In this document: positions 34,242 to 43,821 of the stretch, piece by piece
Layout: each line of letters opens with the position of its first letter
Numbering within the stretch: the first letter of the stretch is position 1
Assembly (NCBI GenBank): GCA_910578475.1
Contig: CAJTRK010000015.1
Span: forward strand, 9,683 to 73,682
From: an uncultured Lachnospiraceae bacterium
GTDB lineage: Bacteria > Bacillota > Clostridia > Lachnospirales > Lachnospiraceae
Length of the DNA: 64,000 bases
Reading direction: 5' to 3'
Notes under the pieces: model-generated
Database searches by the model: none
What the model was told of the DNA's origin: nothing
The model's input: only the letters and a program-made list of their open reading frames with translations
Made by a program: the position numbers and the translations under genes

Positions 34242-35813
34242 ATGAATGAAATTTTTCAGAACAATCCGTCAAATGCTTATACCGTAAACAATTATTTCAG
34301 GCAGGAAGAAATCAGAAAAGAAGAAGAGAAAAAAGAAGAGACCATACTGACCAGACAGATGAAAAAACAATTTTCCTTTTTTGCCCCCGCCAGCATCCTG
34401 TACGCTCTTTTCTACGCATTCTGTCTGTATCGGAATGCTTCGGGTATCACTTACCCTTTTTTCGCCGCAGGAACCTTTTGCTATTTCTTCTTATCTATGA
34501 AAAAGTTAGGGGTTCCATACAAAAAAGACAGTCTCTTTTTCATGATTAGTATCATGCTGCTCGGCATTTCCAACTGCTGTACGGATTCGTTACCGCTTTT
34601 ACTGATGAATAAACTCGGCATTTTTCTGTTGAGTTTTATTCTGATACTGCATACGATATATTATGATGCCGAATGGAACCTTCCGAAATATCTCGGAGCC
34701 ATTCTGCGCACAATGGGAAGAACCGTTACATGCCTGATTTGTCCTTTGATTGACCTGGCTTCTTTTTATGATGCCCAAAAACAGAAAAAAAGCCAAAAGA
34801 AAGACTATATTTTATATATTATCATTGGAATTTCTTTTTCCATTCCGTTACTCATTATGATGACATCCCTGTTATGCAGCGCCGATGTTGTATTCAGCAA
34901 CATGATAAATAAGCTTATGTGTTTCGATATTTCCTTTCTGGAAATTTTCAAAATCAGCTTTCTTGTCATAACAGTGTTTTTCGTGTCTTACGCGCTCCTG
35001 GCCGCCGTATGCAAAAAGCACATACCGGAAGAAGATTCTGACCACAGAATCGGCGAACCCGTTATCGCGATAACCGTTACCGGAATGCTCTCCGTAATTT
35101 ATCTGCTGTTCAGCTTTATACAGATTTTTTATCTGTTCATCGGCAATATGAAACTTCCAGGCGGTTATACTTATGCCCATTATGCAAGAGAGGGATTTTT
35201 TCAGCTCCTTGCCGTCTGCCTGATTAATCTGCTGATTGTGTTGGTCTGCCTGCATTTTTTTAAGGATAATCTTATCTTAAAGGTGATTCTTACCATTATC
35301 AGCGGCTGTACTTTTATTATGATTTTATCCAGCGCGCTTCGGATGTTTATGTATATTGCCGCTTATCGTCTTACTTTTCTCCGAATCTTCGTACTATGGG
35401 CGCTTGCAGTCATTTTTCTTCTGATGACAGGCATCACGGTTTTTATTTATTTCCGGCGTTTCCCGCTGTTCTTTTACAGCGTGGCGGTCGTTACCGTATT
35501 TTATATCGGTCTGTCCTTTGCCCATCCGGACTACTGGATAGCCCGTTATAATCTGAATCCAATCAGTACGGATGACACAAATCCGGACACATACACAAGT
35601 ACGACGGCAAACGAATATTATCTTTCCACTCTTTCGGCCGACGCTGCTCCAATTCTGTTGGACGAAAACAGAAATCCTTTTTACCAGACGAAAGCTTCTT
35701 ACTGGATGGACGTTTACTCCGGCCGCATAGAAAACAAAACAGAAGAAATGGGAATACGGAAGTTTAACTTTTCTCTCTATATTGCCGGAAAGAAAGGAGG
35801 GTTTTTCGATTAA
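34242..35813 (+). CDS. DUF4153/DUF4173 membrane protein
   Basis: The 523-residue protein has a charged cytoplasmic N-terminus (KEEEKKEETILTRQMKKQ) and about 11-12 helices. The stretches YTYAHYAREGFFQLLAV and MYIAAYRLTFLRIFVLWAL are characteristic of DUF4173 proteins. A soluble C-terminal segment (about 440-523) follows. It has a good GAAAGGAG site and lies 52 nt after the XRE gene, probably in the same transcript. Role unknown. Confidence 0.82.
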   Translation: MNEIFQNNPSNAYTVNNYFRQEEIRKEEEKKEETILTRQMKKQFSFFAPASILYALFYAFCLYRNASGITYPFFAAGTFCYFFLSMKKLGVPYKKDSLFFMISIMLLGISNCCTDSLPLLLMNKLGIFLLSFILILHTIYYDAEWNLPKYLGAILRTMGRTVTCLICPLIDLASFYDAQKQKKSQKKDYILYIIIGISFSIPLLIMMTSLLCSADVVFSNMINKLMCFDISFLEIFKISFLVITVFFVSYALLAAVCKKHIPEEDSDHRIGEPVIAITVTGMLSVIYLLFSFIQIFYLFIGNMKLPGGYTYAHYAREGFFQLLAVCLINLLIVLVCLHFFKDNLILKVILTIISGCTFIMILSSALRMFMYIAAYRLTFLRIFVLWALAVIFLLMTGITVFIYFRRFPLFFYSVAVVTVFYIGLSFAHPDYWIARYNLNPISTDDTNPDTYTSTTANEYYLSTLSADAAPILLDENRNPFYQTKASYWMDVYSGRIENKTEEMGIRKFNFSLYIAGKKGGFFD

Positions 35814-35860
35814 CTTTTTGTAGACAGATAACGCGTTTACTGATATTATGAGTATGGGTT

Positions 35861-35889
35861 TTTACTTTAAAACTGACAAAATATATAAT
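35861..35889 (+). promoter_or_regulatory. Candidate promoter of the hybrid kinase operon
   Basis: TTTACT (35861-35866), 17-bp spacer, TATAAT (35884-35889). The predicted transcription start would be only about 6 nt before ATG 35902, leaving almost no leader, so either the mRNA is near-leaderless or another promoter is used. Confidence 0.35.
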
Positions 35890-35901
35890 GTGTGGTGATA
35901 C

Positions 35902-38775
35902 ATGATGAGTATCGCGTTTTTAGGACTTGGTATTCTGAGTATCAGTGCGATTGTTACTGCATTATATCTTCTGATAAAAGGCGACGGTACCAGAGACCAG
36001 AAGTTAATGCAGTACTTTCTGATGGGTTCTCTGATACAGAATGTCGGATATATGCTGGAACTTACGGCTCCTGCGGCGGATGCTGCCATAGTGGCCGTAA
36101 AAATACAGTATTTGGGCTCAATGCTGATTCCCATCACATACTGTTATTTTATGTTCAGCTATTGTTTCGAAAAAGTACCGGTAAAAATACTGAACGTTCT
36201 GAAGGTACTCGACGTAATCGTCATAGGGCTTGTTTTTACCTGTGACTTACATCCTTATTATTATCGTCAGATAGACTGGCAGCATACCACAGCCGGACAT
36301 GGATATCTGGTTCTGGAATATGGCCCCGGCTACTGGCTTTTTCTGCTGTGCGGAACAATTATTCCCTATGCTTTTACGTTGTACGCCCTGATTCATGTCT
36401 GTATCAAAAAACCGGATTATGCGGCGGACAGAAAATATAAACTGATATTAATTCTGTCTTTTATTCCCGTAATCGCATTATGTTCCTATGTCTTAAAACT
36501 GACCAACGGATACGACTCTACGCCGTTTATATTAGGTCTTATCCTTTCCAGCGTAGTGATTTTAATCTGGAGCAGAAAAGTTTACGATTTCAGTAATCTG
36601 GCTTCCGGCATTCTGCTCGACAGTATGAGCGACGGCGTAATTGCAATCGACAAACATAAACGGATTATCAGCTATAATCCCGCCGCAGCCGAAATTTTTC
36701 CTGAACTGAGCAGTCAGATGGCAGGAAAACATATTGAAGAACTGGAAGGTTTTCCCTCTGATATATTAGGCGAAAACGTACAACAGGAATTTAGTTTAAA
36801 CGGTTCTTTTTATCAGGGACACGTCAGACAGATACCGGACAGGTATGGTGAAAACAAAGGATATGTTATCCTGATTCTGGACGTAACGAATACAAGAAAT
36901 TACATAGAAGAGATTAAGCGTGTACGCGAACAGGCAGAGCAGGCCAATATCGCCAAAAGCGCGTTTCTCGCCAATATGTCTCATGAAATCCGCACCCCGA
37001 TGAATGCTATCGTAGGGCTGAGCGATATTATTATGGAAGTAAGCAAGGGACGAAAGGTACACGATTATGCCTGTGATATCAAATCTTCTTCACGCAATCT
37101 TCTGGCGCTGATTAACGACATTCTCGATTTATCCAAAGTGGAAGCGGGAAAAATGGAGCTTGTGCCGACGGAATATCATATCAAAACGTTGGTCAACGAA
37201 GTTTTAAATATGATGGATATCGTCGCTTCACAGCGCGGGCTCATGCTGATGAGCGAATACGATATGACAATTCCCTGTCGTTATCTCGGGGATGAAGGAA
37301 GAATCAGACAGATACTCATTAATATTCTGAACAATGCCCTGAAATTCACCAAACAGGGACATGTAAAAATTTCCGTCACGGGAATGAAGGGAAATACAGA
37401 AGGTACGGAACTTCTGACTTTCCGGATTGAAGACACCGGATGCGGTATTCGTGAAAAAGATTTAGAAGGAATCTTTGATAATTTCAGACAGCTTGATTCC
37501 AAAAGAAACCGGAGCGTAGAAGGAACGGGACTCGGACTCTCCATTACGAAACATCTTGTGGAACTGATGGATGGCTCCATTAAGGTAGAAAGCGTTTACG
37601 GCGAAGGTTCCACGTTTATTGTGGAAATCCCGCAAAAGATTACGAATGATAAACCGTTGTCAGAAATACCTGAAGAAGAAGTTAAAAAAGAGGAAACGCT
37701 GGAACCTTTTACGGTAAAAGACTACAAAGTGCTGGTAGTGGATGATAATCAGATTAACAGAAAAGTTGCAAGGTCCTTTTTACAGTCTTACGAACTGGAA
37801 ATAACGGAAGCCGAAAGTGGAATGGAAGCAATCAGGCTTGTCCGCGATACACAATTTGATATTATTTTTATGGACCATATGATGCCCGAGATGGATGGTA
37901 TCGAAACGGTACAGAATATTCGAAACGACTATGGGGAAGACAGAAAACTGCCAATCATCATCGCACTGACAGCGAACGCAATGGACGGCGTGCGGGAAAA
38001 CTTCCTCTCCAACGGATTCCAGGATTTTATTACAAAACCGCTTGACAGAAAAGCTTTACATATGGTACTTCTGAAATGGATTCCGAAAGAAAACCGCATG
38101 ACCGGAAAATCATGGTTAAAACATTTACAATCAGACAGCGATAAATTCCTGGAATTTCAGAAGATATTAATTGAAGGAATTGACACGGACGAAGTGGTTG
38201 AACATTATTCAGGCAGCGCGGAAGAATACAAAGAACTTTTAAACCTGTACTGTCTGGACGGAAAACGTAAACTGAACGTTTTGAAAGAACTTCTGGAAGA
38301 ACAGGACTACAAAGGCTATGGAATTGAAGTGCACGGTTTAAAAAGCGCTTCCGCCAATGTGGGCGCAATGCGTATTTCCAACAGAGCAAGAGAGCAGGAA
38401 AAAGCGATAAACAGAGAAGATTTTACATTTGTTGACAGCCATGCGGGCAAACTTTTGGCCGAATATGAAGAACAGTTAGAATATATCAGAAATTATCTTG
38501 AGAAAGACCGAAAAGCAGAAAAAAACCGCGAAGCAAAAGAACAGAAAATGGAAAAGCCGGCTTTATTACAGGAAATTGAAACTGCTTTGAATCATCTGGA
38601 AAACTTTCAGTCAAAAGAATGTTCCAATATGATAGAACATATTCTGGAATATCAGCTGGATGCCGATACGGAAACTCAACTTGAAAAAGTAATGGAACTT
38701 CTCAAATTATATGAAGATGATAAAGCGGAACAGGTACTGCAAAAACTAATTGAAGAAATTCAAAAGGAGGATTGA
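35902..38775 (+). CDS. Hybrid histidine kinase, 7TM-PAS-HK-REC-Hpt
   Basis: The 957-residue phosphorelay protein has seven N-terminal helices (about 1-220, HisKA_7TM-like), a PAS domain (about 235-335), and a HisKA domain with His361 in MSHEIRTP. The HATPase has INNALKFTKQG-type N and G boxes (DTGCGI, GTGLGLSI). A receiver follows with Asp658 (FMDHMMPEMDG), then an Hpt domain with His811 (VHGLKSASANVG) and a charged helical tail. All phospho-transfer residues are present, so signal can pass His-Asp-His. The final Asp is probably in the receiver encoded 6 nt later. Confidence 0.93.
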   Translation: MMSIAFLGLGILSISAIVTALYLLIKGDGTRDQKLMQYFLMGSLIQNVGYMLELTAPAADAAIVAVKIQYLGSMLIPITYCYFMFSYCFEKVPVKILNVLKVLDVIVIGLVFTCDLHPYYYRQIDWQHTTAGHGYLVLEYGPGYWLFLLCGTIIPYAFTLYALIHVCIKKPDYAADRKYKLILILSFIPVIALCSYVLKLTNGYDSTPFILGLILSSVVILIWSRKVYDFSNLASGILLDSMSDGVIAIDKHKRIISYNPAAAEIFPELSSQMAGKHIEELEGFPSDILGENVQQEFSLNGSFYQGHVRQIPDRYGENKGYVILILDVTNTRNYIEEIKRVREQAEQANIAKSAFLANMSHEIRTPMNAIVGLSDIIMEVSKGRKVHDYACDIKSSSRNLLALINDILDLSKVEAGKMELVPTEYHIKTLVNEVLNMMDIVASQRGLMLMSEYDMTIPCRYLGDEGRIRQILINILNNALKFTKQGHVKISVTGMKGNTEGTELLTFRIEDTGCGIREKDLEGIFDNFRQLDSKRNRSVEGTGLGLSITKHLVELMDGSIKVESVYGEGSTFIVEIPQKITNDKPLSEIPEEEVKKEETLEPFTVKDYKVLVVDDNQINRKVARSFLQSYELEITEAESGMEAIRLVRDTQFDIIFMDHMMPEMDGIETVQNIRNDYGEDRKLPIIIALTANAMDGVRENFLSNGFQDFITKPLDRKALHMVLLKWIPKENRMTGKSWLKHLQSDSDKFLEFQKILIEGIDTDEVVEHYSGSAEEYKELLNLYCLDGKRKLNVLKELLEEQDYKGYGIEVHGLKSASANVGAMRISNRAREQEKAINREDFTFVDSHAGKLLAEYEEQLEYIRNYLEKDRKAEKNREAKEQKMEKPALLQEIETALNHLENFQSKECSNMIEHILEYQLDADTETQLEKVMELLKLYEDDKAEQVLQKLIEEIQKED

Positions 38776-38781
38776 TTGTAA

Positions 38782-39204
38782 GTGGAAGAAAAATTCACAA
38801 TACTGGCCGTTGATGATAACAGCATCAGTCTGGCTACCATTGAACAGGAATTGAAGAGAAAATATAATGTAGTTCCTGTAAATTCGGGAGTACGCGCCCT
38901 GCAATATCTGAAACAGAAGACTCCTCCTGATTTAATATTGCTGGATGTCCAGATGGCATTGAAAGACGGCGTAGAAACGCTGCGCGATATTCGCAAAATG
39001 GAAAATTGCGAGAAAATCCCTGTTATCATGCTTACATCACAACGAGAAAAAAATGTTATTCTGGAAAGTTCCAAGCTTGGAATCAACGATTATGTTTTGA
39101 AACCATTTAATGCTCAGGATTTACACGACAGAATCGAACGTGTCCTGAACAAAAAAGAAACAATAGAGCATTTTGTGGATTTAAGAGAAGAGAAGGGAGA
39201 GTAA
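38782..39204 (+). CDS. Stand-alone receiver protein
   Basis: The 140-residue protein is a receiver domain with Asp11/Asp12, phospho-acceptor Asp55 (LILLDVQMALKDG) and a Lys in YVLKPF. The tail is short and has no DNA-binding or enzymatic domain. It probably receives phosphate from the upstream Hpt and acts by binding a partner. The start is GTG 38782, 11 nt after AAGGAGG. It is 8 nt before a CofE-like ligase gene in the same tight operon. Confidence 0.9.
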   Translation: MEEKFTILAVDDNSISLATIEQELKRKYNVVPVNSGVRALQYLKQKTPPDLILLDVQMALKDGVETLRDIRKMENCEKIPVIMLTSQREKNVILESSKLGINDYVLKPFNAQDLHDRIERVLNKKETIEHFVDLREEKGE

Positions 39205-39212
39205 ATATAATT

Positions 39213-40403
39213 ATGGAAAGAAAAGTAGGAACCGTATCAAGAGGTATCCGTTGTCCCATTATCCGGGAGGGCGATGACCTCGTAAAAATCGTTACGGAAA
39301 GCGTATTAGAAGCGGCAAAAAGTGAAGGATTTGAGTTGCGTGACAAAGATGTTATCGCGGTAACGGAATCAATCGTGGCGAGGGCACAGGGCAATTACGC
39401 ATCGGTAGAAGCGATTGCGAAAGATGTCAGAACAAAACTTGGCGGAGAGACCATCGGCGTTATCTTCCCGATTTTATCCAGAAACCGCTTCGCAATCTGC
39501 CTGCGCGGTATCGCAATGGGCGCGAAAAAAGTCGTTTTAATGCTCAGTTATCCAAGCGATGAAGTAGGAAACGAACTCGTTTCCCTTGATAAACTGGATG
39601 AAGCCGGAATTAATCCTTACAGCGACGTACTTACCCTTGAGAAATACCGTGAACTTTTCGGAGAAAACAAGCATCCTTTCACAGGTGTGGATTATGTCGA
39701 TTATTATGGAAATCTGATAAAAGAAGCGGGCACGGAAGTAGAAATCATTTTTGCAAACGACTGCAGAAGCATTCTTCCTTATGCGAAAAATATCCTGAAC
39801 TGCGATATTCATACGAGAGCGCGCACCAAGAGACTGTTAAAAGCGGCGGGCGCGGAAACGGTTATGGGCATGGATGATATTCTCACAAGCCCGGTAGACG
39901 GAAGCGGATGCAATGAAAAATACGGTCTGCTCGGTTCCAACAAATCGACAGAAGATATGATTAAACTTTTCCCGAGAGAATGCACGGACCTGGTAATGGA
40001 TATCCAAAAGGAAATTTTAGAAAAGACCGGAAAACATGTGGAAGTCATGGTATACGGAGACGGCGCCTTCAAAGACCCTGTCGGAAAAATCTGGGAACTG
40101 GCAGACCCTTGTGTATCTCCTGCGAGCACTCCCGGTCTGGACGGCACGCCTAACGAGGTGAAATTGAAATATCTTGCGGACAACGATTTCAAAGATTTAT
40201 CCGGCGAAGCGTTAAAAGAAGCAATTTCCAACCGTATCAGAGAGAAAAAAGACAATCTGGTAGGCGATATGGCTTCTCAGGGAACGACTCCGAGAAGACT
40301 GACGGATTTAATCGGTTCTCTTTGCGATTTAACGAGCGGTTCCGGCGACAAAGGAACTCCCGTTATTTTGATTCAGGGATATTTTGATAATTATACAAAT
40401 TAA
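39213..40403 (+). CDS. CofE-like (F420-0:glutamate ligase family) protein
   Basis: The 396-residue protein belongs to the F420 gamma-glutamyl ligase family: REGDDLVKIVTES, VIAVTESIVARAQGNYAS, VIFPILSRNRFA, and the metal/nucleotide-binding stretch YGDGAFKDP. True CofE adds glutamate to coenzyme F420, but no other F420 gene is visible and Clostridia of this kind are not known to make F420. A related role, such as a gamma-glutamyl ligase on another cofactor, is possible. It is in operon with a hybrid kinase and receiver, which is unusual. GGGAGAG precedes the ATG. Confidence 0.85.
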   Translation: MERKVGTVSRGIRCPIIREGDDLVKIVTESVLEAAKSEGFELRDKDVIAVTESIVARAQGNYASVEAIAKDVRTKLGGETIGVIFPILSRNRFAICLRGIAMGAKKVVLMLSYPSDEVGNELVSLDKLDEAGINPYSDVLTLEKYRELFGENKHPFTGVDYVDYYGNLIKEAGTEVEIIFANDCRSILPYAKNILNCDIHTRARTKRLLKAAGAETVMGMDDILTSPVDGSGCNEKYGLLGSNKSTEDMIKLFPRECTDLVMDIQKEILEKTGKHVEVMVYGDGAFKDPVGKIWELADPCVSPASTPGLDGTPNEVKLKYLADNDFKDLSGEALKEAISNRIREKKDNLVGDMASQGTTPRRLTDLIGSLCDLTSGSGDKGTPVILIQGYFDNYTN

Positions 40404-40426
40404 GACATATTGTTCCATATATAGAA

Positions 40427-40460
40427 AAACGGCGCATTCCATGAAAAGAATGTGCCGTTT
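40427..40460. terminator. Bidirectional terminator
   Basis: AAACGGCGCATTC (40427-40439) pairs with GAATGTGCCGTTT (40448-40460) with one G-T pair; loop 8 nt. It separates the convergent CofE-like and MATE genes and has a T-run in the minus direction. Confidence 0.88.
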
Positions 40461-40484
40461 CTGTTTATGTCTCAATACGATATT

Positions 40485-41849
40485 TTAACATTTTTTCGGA
40501 TTCATTCTCTGCATTTCTCTGATTACGCTCATGCCAATCGGTACGGATATTACAAGCGTCAGCACATCCGAAACCGCCTGACAGATTTCGACACCGAACA
40601 GTCCGAGAAAATGAGGCAATATCATAATCAACGGAATAAAACAGAGTCCCTGCCTTGCCGACGCTACAATGGACGCTTTCAATCCCTTTCCGACAGACTG
40701 CAGCATCATATTACACATGACAATCCAGGCATTTAACGGAAAAGCGATGACCTGATACCGTAAAGCGGCCGTTCCGACTTCGATAACTTTTAAATCGTCT
40801 TTCCTGAACAAAGTCACCAGTTCCGGCGCAAAAATAAATCCCGCCGTTCCCACAAGCAGCAGAAATACAAAAGCGTATCTGACACAGAACCAAAATGCTT
40901 CAAGCACTCTGTCGTTCTTTCCGGCTCCATAATTGAATCCGCAAACGGGCTGAAATCCCTGACCGAATCCAATTAATGCGGAATTGGCAAACATCGAAAC
41001 ACGCGATACGATTGACATACCCGCAATCGCTGCATCTCCATGAAAACCGGCCGCACGATTCAGAAAAATTGTGGCAACGCTCGCAAGACCCTGTCTGCAT
41101 AAAGAAGGCGTGCCTCCCCGCACAATCTCTTGAAAAAAATAAAGGCTCGGTTTAAAGTTGCAGAATCGTATCTGCATATTGCCGCCTCTTCGAATCATTA
41201 TCAGAAGCAGTATAAAACTTACATACTGGCTAATCGTTGTTGCCAAAGCTGCCCCGGCGATGCCTAGCTGACATCCGAATATCAAAACCGGGTCGAGCAC
41301 TATATTCAGCACCGCACCAGTTACAATTCCAATCATCGCATAAAAAGCGCTTCCCTGATACCGCATTTGATTATTCAAAACAAGCGATGTCGTCATAGCC
41401 GGCGTACCGAGCAGAATAATCCACAGATAAGTGACCGTATACGGCAGTATCGTGTCGGTTGAACCGAGCAGATATGCCAATGGCTCGATAAAAACAAGGC
41501 CTGCTGCCATTAACACAATTCCTGCAATAAATGCGGTAAAAAACCCGACCGCCGCCATTTTCTCGGCTTCTTCCGTCTCTTTCGCGCCCAATTTTCTGGA
41601 GATGAAATTGCCGGAACCGTGGCCAAAGAAAAATCCGACCGCCTGAATAATTGCCATTACAGAAAAAACGATTCCTACCGCGCCGGTCGCCTGCGTATCG
41701 ATTCTTCCGACAAAAAAGGTATCTGCCATGTTATAGAAAGAAGTAATCAGCATACTCAGAATCGTAGGAACCGCCAGCGTACATACCAGTTTTTTAACCG
41801 GCGTTTCCAACATATAATTCCTTTTTTCTTCCGCATTTACAAAATTCAT
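40485..41849 (-). CDS. MATE-family efflux protein
   Basis: The 454-residue protein has about 12 helices and the MATE fold in two halves. Typical motifs are ILSMLITSFYNMADTFFVG in the first helix pair, FFGHGSGNFISRKLGAKETEEAEKMA, and GFGQGFQPVCGFNYGAGKNDRV in the second half. These are Na+ or H+-coupled exporters of drugs or metabolites. ATG 41849 follows AAAGGAG by 10 nt; an ATG at 41879 would overlap this ribosome site. It stands alone between a terminator and a divergent promoter. Confidence 0.93.
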   Translation of the reverse strand: MNFVNAEEKRNYMLETPVKKLVCTLAVPTILSMLITSFYNMADTFFVGRIDTQATGAVGIVFSVMAIIQAVGFFFGHGSGNFISRKLGAKETEEAEKMAAVGFFTAFIAGIVLMAAGLVFIEPLAYLLGSTDTILPYTVTYLWIILLGTPAMTTSLVLNNQMRYQGSAFYAMIGIVTGAVLNIVLDPVLIFGCQLGIAGAALATTISQYVSFILLLIMIRRGGNMQIRFCNFKPSLYFFQEIVRGGTPSLCRQGLASVATIFLNRAAGFHGDAAIAGMSIVSRVSMFANSALIGFGQGFQPVCGFNYGAGKNDRVLEAFWFCVRYAFVFLLLVGTAGFIFAPELVTLFRKDDLKVIEVGTAALRYQVIAFPLNAWIVMCNMMLQSVGKGLKASIVASARQGLCFIPLIMILPHFLGLFGVEICQAVSDVLTLVISVPIGMSVIREMQRMNPKKC

Positions 41850-41910
41850 AAAAATGCAGCTCCTTTCTTTTCGTTCCATAATAATTTTGTTAAAATAATA
41901 ATTGGGTATC

Positions 41911-41938
41911 TTGTTATGCAGACGAACAGGTATAAAAT
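41911..41938 (+). promoter_or_regulatory. Candidate promoter of the rubredoxin gene
   Basis: TTGTTA (41911-41916), 16-bp spacer, TAAAAT (41933-41938), about 75 nt before ATG 42022. Confidence 0.4.
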
Positions 41939-42021
41939 AAGAAATTTTTTATATACTATTTGAATCATACTCTTTTCTGACAATAAAATCAAATGCGGAA
42001 TAACTGGAAAGGAACAAAATT

Positions 42022-42627
42022 ATGAATCAGAAAGCATTTTTTCAATTATCCTATGGTCTTTATGTAGCGGCCGCAAAAGCGGATTCCAAAATGAACGGTT
42101 GTATTATCAATACCGTAACACAGGTAACGGACGACCCAAAACAGGTTATCATTGCAATCAATAAACAAAATCTGACCTGCGATTTAATACAAAAATCAGG
42201 AATGGTATCCATATCCATTCTTTCCGAATCGGCTCCTTTTTCTCTTTTTCAGCATTTTGGATTTCAAAGCGGAAGAGATGCTGACAAATTCGTTGATGTT
42301 CCTTTTCAACTGACAGGACAGGAACTTCCTTATTTGAAAGAACATACGACAGCATATCTGGATTGTAAAGTCGTCGGCTCCCAGGACCTGGGAACGCATA
42401 TGCTCTTTACCGCGCTCGTAACGGATGCGGATGTTATTTCCGATGAAAAACCGATGACTTACTCTTATTATCATGAATTTGTAAAACCAAAGCCCGATTC
42501 CGATTCAAAAATAAAAGGATGGCGTTGTATTGTTTGCGGTTATGTCTATGAAGGAGAAGAACTTCCTCCCGATTTTATTTGTCCCTGGTGCAAACATGGC
42601 GTTACGGACTTTGAAAAAATCCTGTAA
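42022..42627 (+). CDS. hrb: High-molecular-weight rubredoxin (flavin reductase-rubredoxin fusion)
   Basis: The 201-residue protein joins a flavin reductase-like FMN domain (about 1-150) with a C-terminal rubredoxin (about 165-201), WRCIVCGYVYEG...FICPWCKHGVTDFE, with the two CxxC iron ligands. This is the Hrb arrangement known from acetogenic Clostridia, where it passes electrons to oxygen- or NO-reducing flavodiiron proteins. Such a partner is not in the window. Rubredoxin usually has CPxCG; here it is CPWCK. GGAAAGGA precedes the ATG. Symbol by analogy. Confidence 0.9.
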   Translation: MNQKAFFQLSYGLYVAAAKADSKMNGCIINTVTQVTDDPKQVIIAINKQNLTCDLIQKSGMVSISILSESAPFSLFQHFGFQSGRDADKFVDVPFQLTGQELPYLKEHTTAYLDCKVVGSQDLGTHMLFTALVTDADVISDEKPMTYSYYHEFVKPKPDSDSKIKGWRCIVCGYVYEGEELPPDFICPWCKHGVTDFEKIL

Positions 42628-42820
42628 AATGGCATGGTAACCTGAAGTTTACATGAAAAAACTTAAAAGCAACATGAAATTGATAGCCTTCACATGCCCG
42701 TTTTCCTATAATAAAATCGACAAATCAAGACATACACACAAAATCCGTCTGATTTGCCGCCCGCGGGAATAAGCGTTCTGCAGACGCCTATTATTATCAT
42801 ATAGGAAAGGAAAGATAAAA

Positions 42821-43732
42821 ATGAGTTTAGGAGAAAATTTACAATTCCTCAGAAAAAAGAATGACATCACACAGGAACAACTTGCCGAAAGACTGGATGT
42901 TTCGAGACAATCCGTATCAAAATGGGAATCTGACACGACTTATCCGGAAATGGAGAAATTAGTACAGTTATGTCAGATGTTCCATTTGCGTATGGATGAC
43001 CTGATACAAAAAGACGTCAGTTCCATTTATGTAGAAGATAAGTCCCACTATGACAATCACATGAATATTTACAGCAAAATGATAACGCTTGGCATTGCTC
43101 TGATTCTTTTTGCCTTTTCCGTTATAACATTCATGAATGGACTGGGTCTTCAGGACGAATTATACTCTGTCGTATTTTTTATATTCCTTACAATTGCCGT
43201 AGCAATTTTCATGATTACGGGATTACGGCACGCGGATTTTCAACAAAAGAATCCTTACATAGAAAATTTTTATACGGAAGAAGAAATTGACCGCTTTCAT
43301 AAAAAATTTTCCATCATGATAACAACAGGCGTCACCATCATTTTCATTGGGCTCATAATCATGATGGGTCTGGAATCTGTTTTTAACGAATATTTTAGAA
43401 ACACACTCTTCGGAGCCGATGAAATATTATCTTCTATATTCCTTCTTCTGATTACAATTGCGGTTTCTATCCTTGTTTACGCCGGATTGCAAAAAGAAAA
43501 ATACAACATCAAAGATTACAATACTGCACATGACAAAGAATCTCCGGAATATAAAAGAAGCAGGCTGACGGCAACAATCTGTACTTGTCTTATGCTGACT
43601 GCTGTAATTATCTATCTGATATTTGGTTTTTCAAATGGAAACTGGGGGATGCCTTATTTCGTCGTGTTTCCTGTATTTGGCGTCGGATGTGGTATTGTCT
43701 CTGTGATTATCAATCTGAAATTCAGAAATTAA
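42821..43732 (+). CDS. XRE regulator with C-terminal membrane domain
   Basis: The 303-residue protein starts with an XRE helix-turn-helix (LGENLQFLRKKNDITQEQL, VSRQSVSKWESDTTYPEMEK; about 3-60). Six predicted membrane helices follow (about 86-107, 116-138, 163-186, 202-226, 250-272 and 278-298). Membrane-tethered XRE proteins are common in Firmicutes and may sense the envelope. The ribosome site AAAGGAAAG is clear. A near-palindrome around GCGTTCTGCAGACGC lies about 40 nt upstream and may be its operator. Target unknown. Confidence 0.85.
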   Translation: MSLGENLQFLRKKNDITQEQLAERLDVSRQSVSKWESDTTYPEMEKLVQLCQMFHLRMDDLIQKDVSSIYVEDKSHYDNHMNIYSKMITLGIALILFAFSVITFMNGLGLQDELYSVVFFIFLTIAVAIFMITGLRHADFQQKNPYIENFYTEEEIDRFHKKFSIMITTGVTIIFIGLIIMMGLESVFNEYFRNTLFGADEILSSIFLLLITIAVSILVYAGLQKEKYNIKDYNTAHDKESPEYKRSRLTATICTCLMLTAVIIYLIFGFSNGNWGMPYFVVFPVFGVGCGIVSVIINLKFRN

Positions 43733-43741
43733 AAAATAGTT

Positions 43742-43785
43742 TAAGAAATGCCTGATTTTCGTTTTTCCAAATCAGGCATTTCTTA
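43742..43785. terminator. Strong bidirectional terminator, 17-bp stem
   Basis: TAAGAAATGCCTGATTT (43742-43758) and AAATCAGGCATTTCTTA (43769-43785) are perfect complements around a 10-nt loop, between convergent genes. Confidence 0.9.
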
Positions 43786-43821
43786 CATAAACATAAATTA
43801 TTATAATCGCAGGAAATCGTT

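Noticed and set aside
42626..42660. GGCATGGTAACC after the rubredoxin gene as another leader element
   Set aside because: It lacks the GAAAGAAA part and no start codon follows at the right distance.
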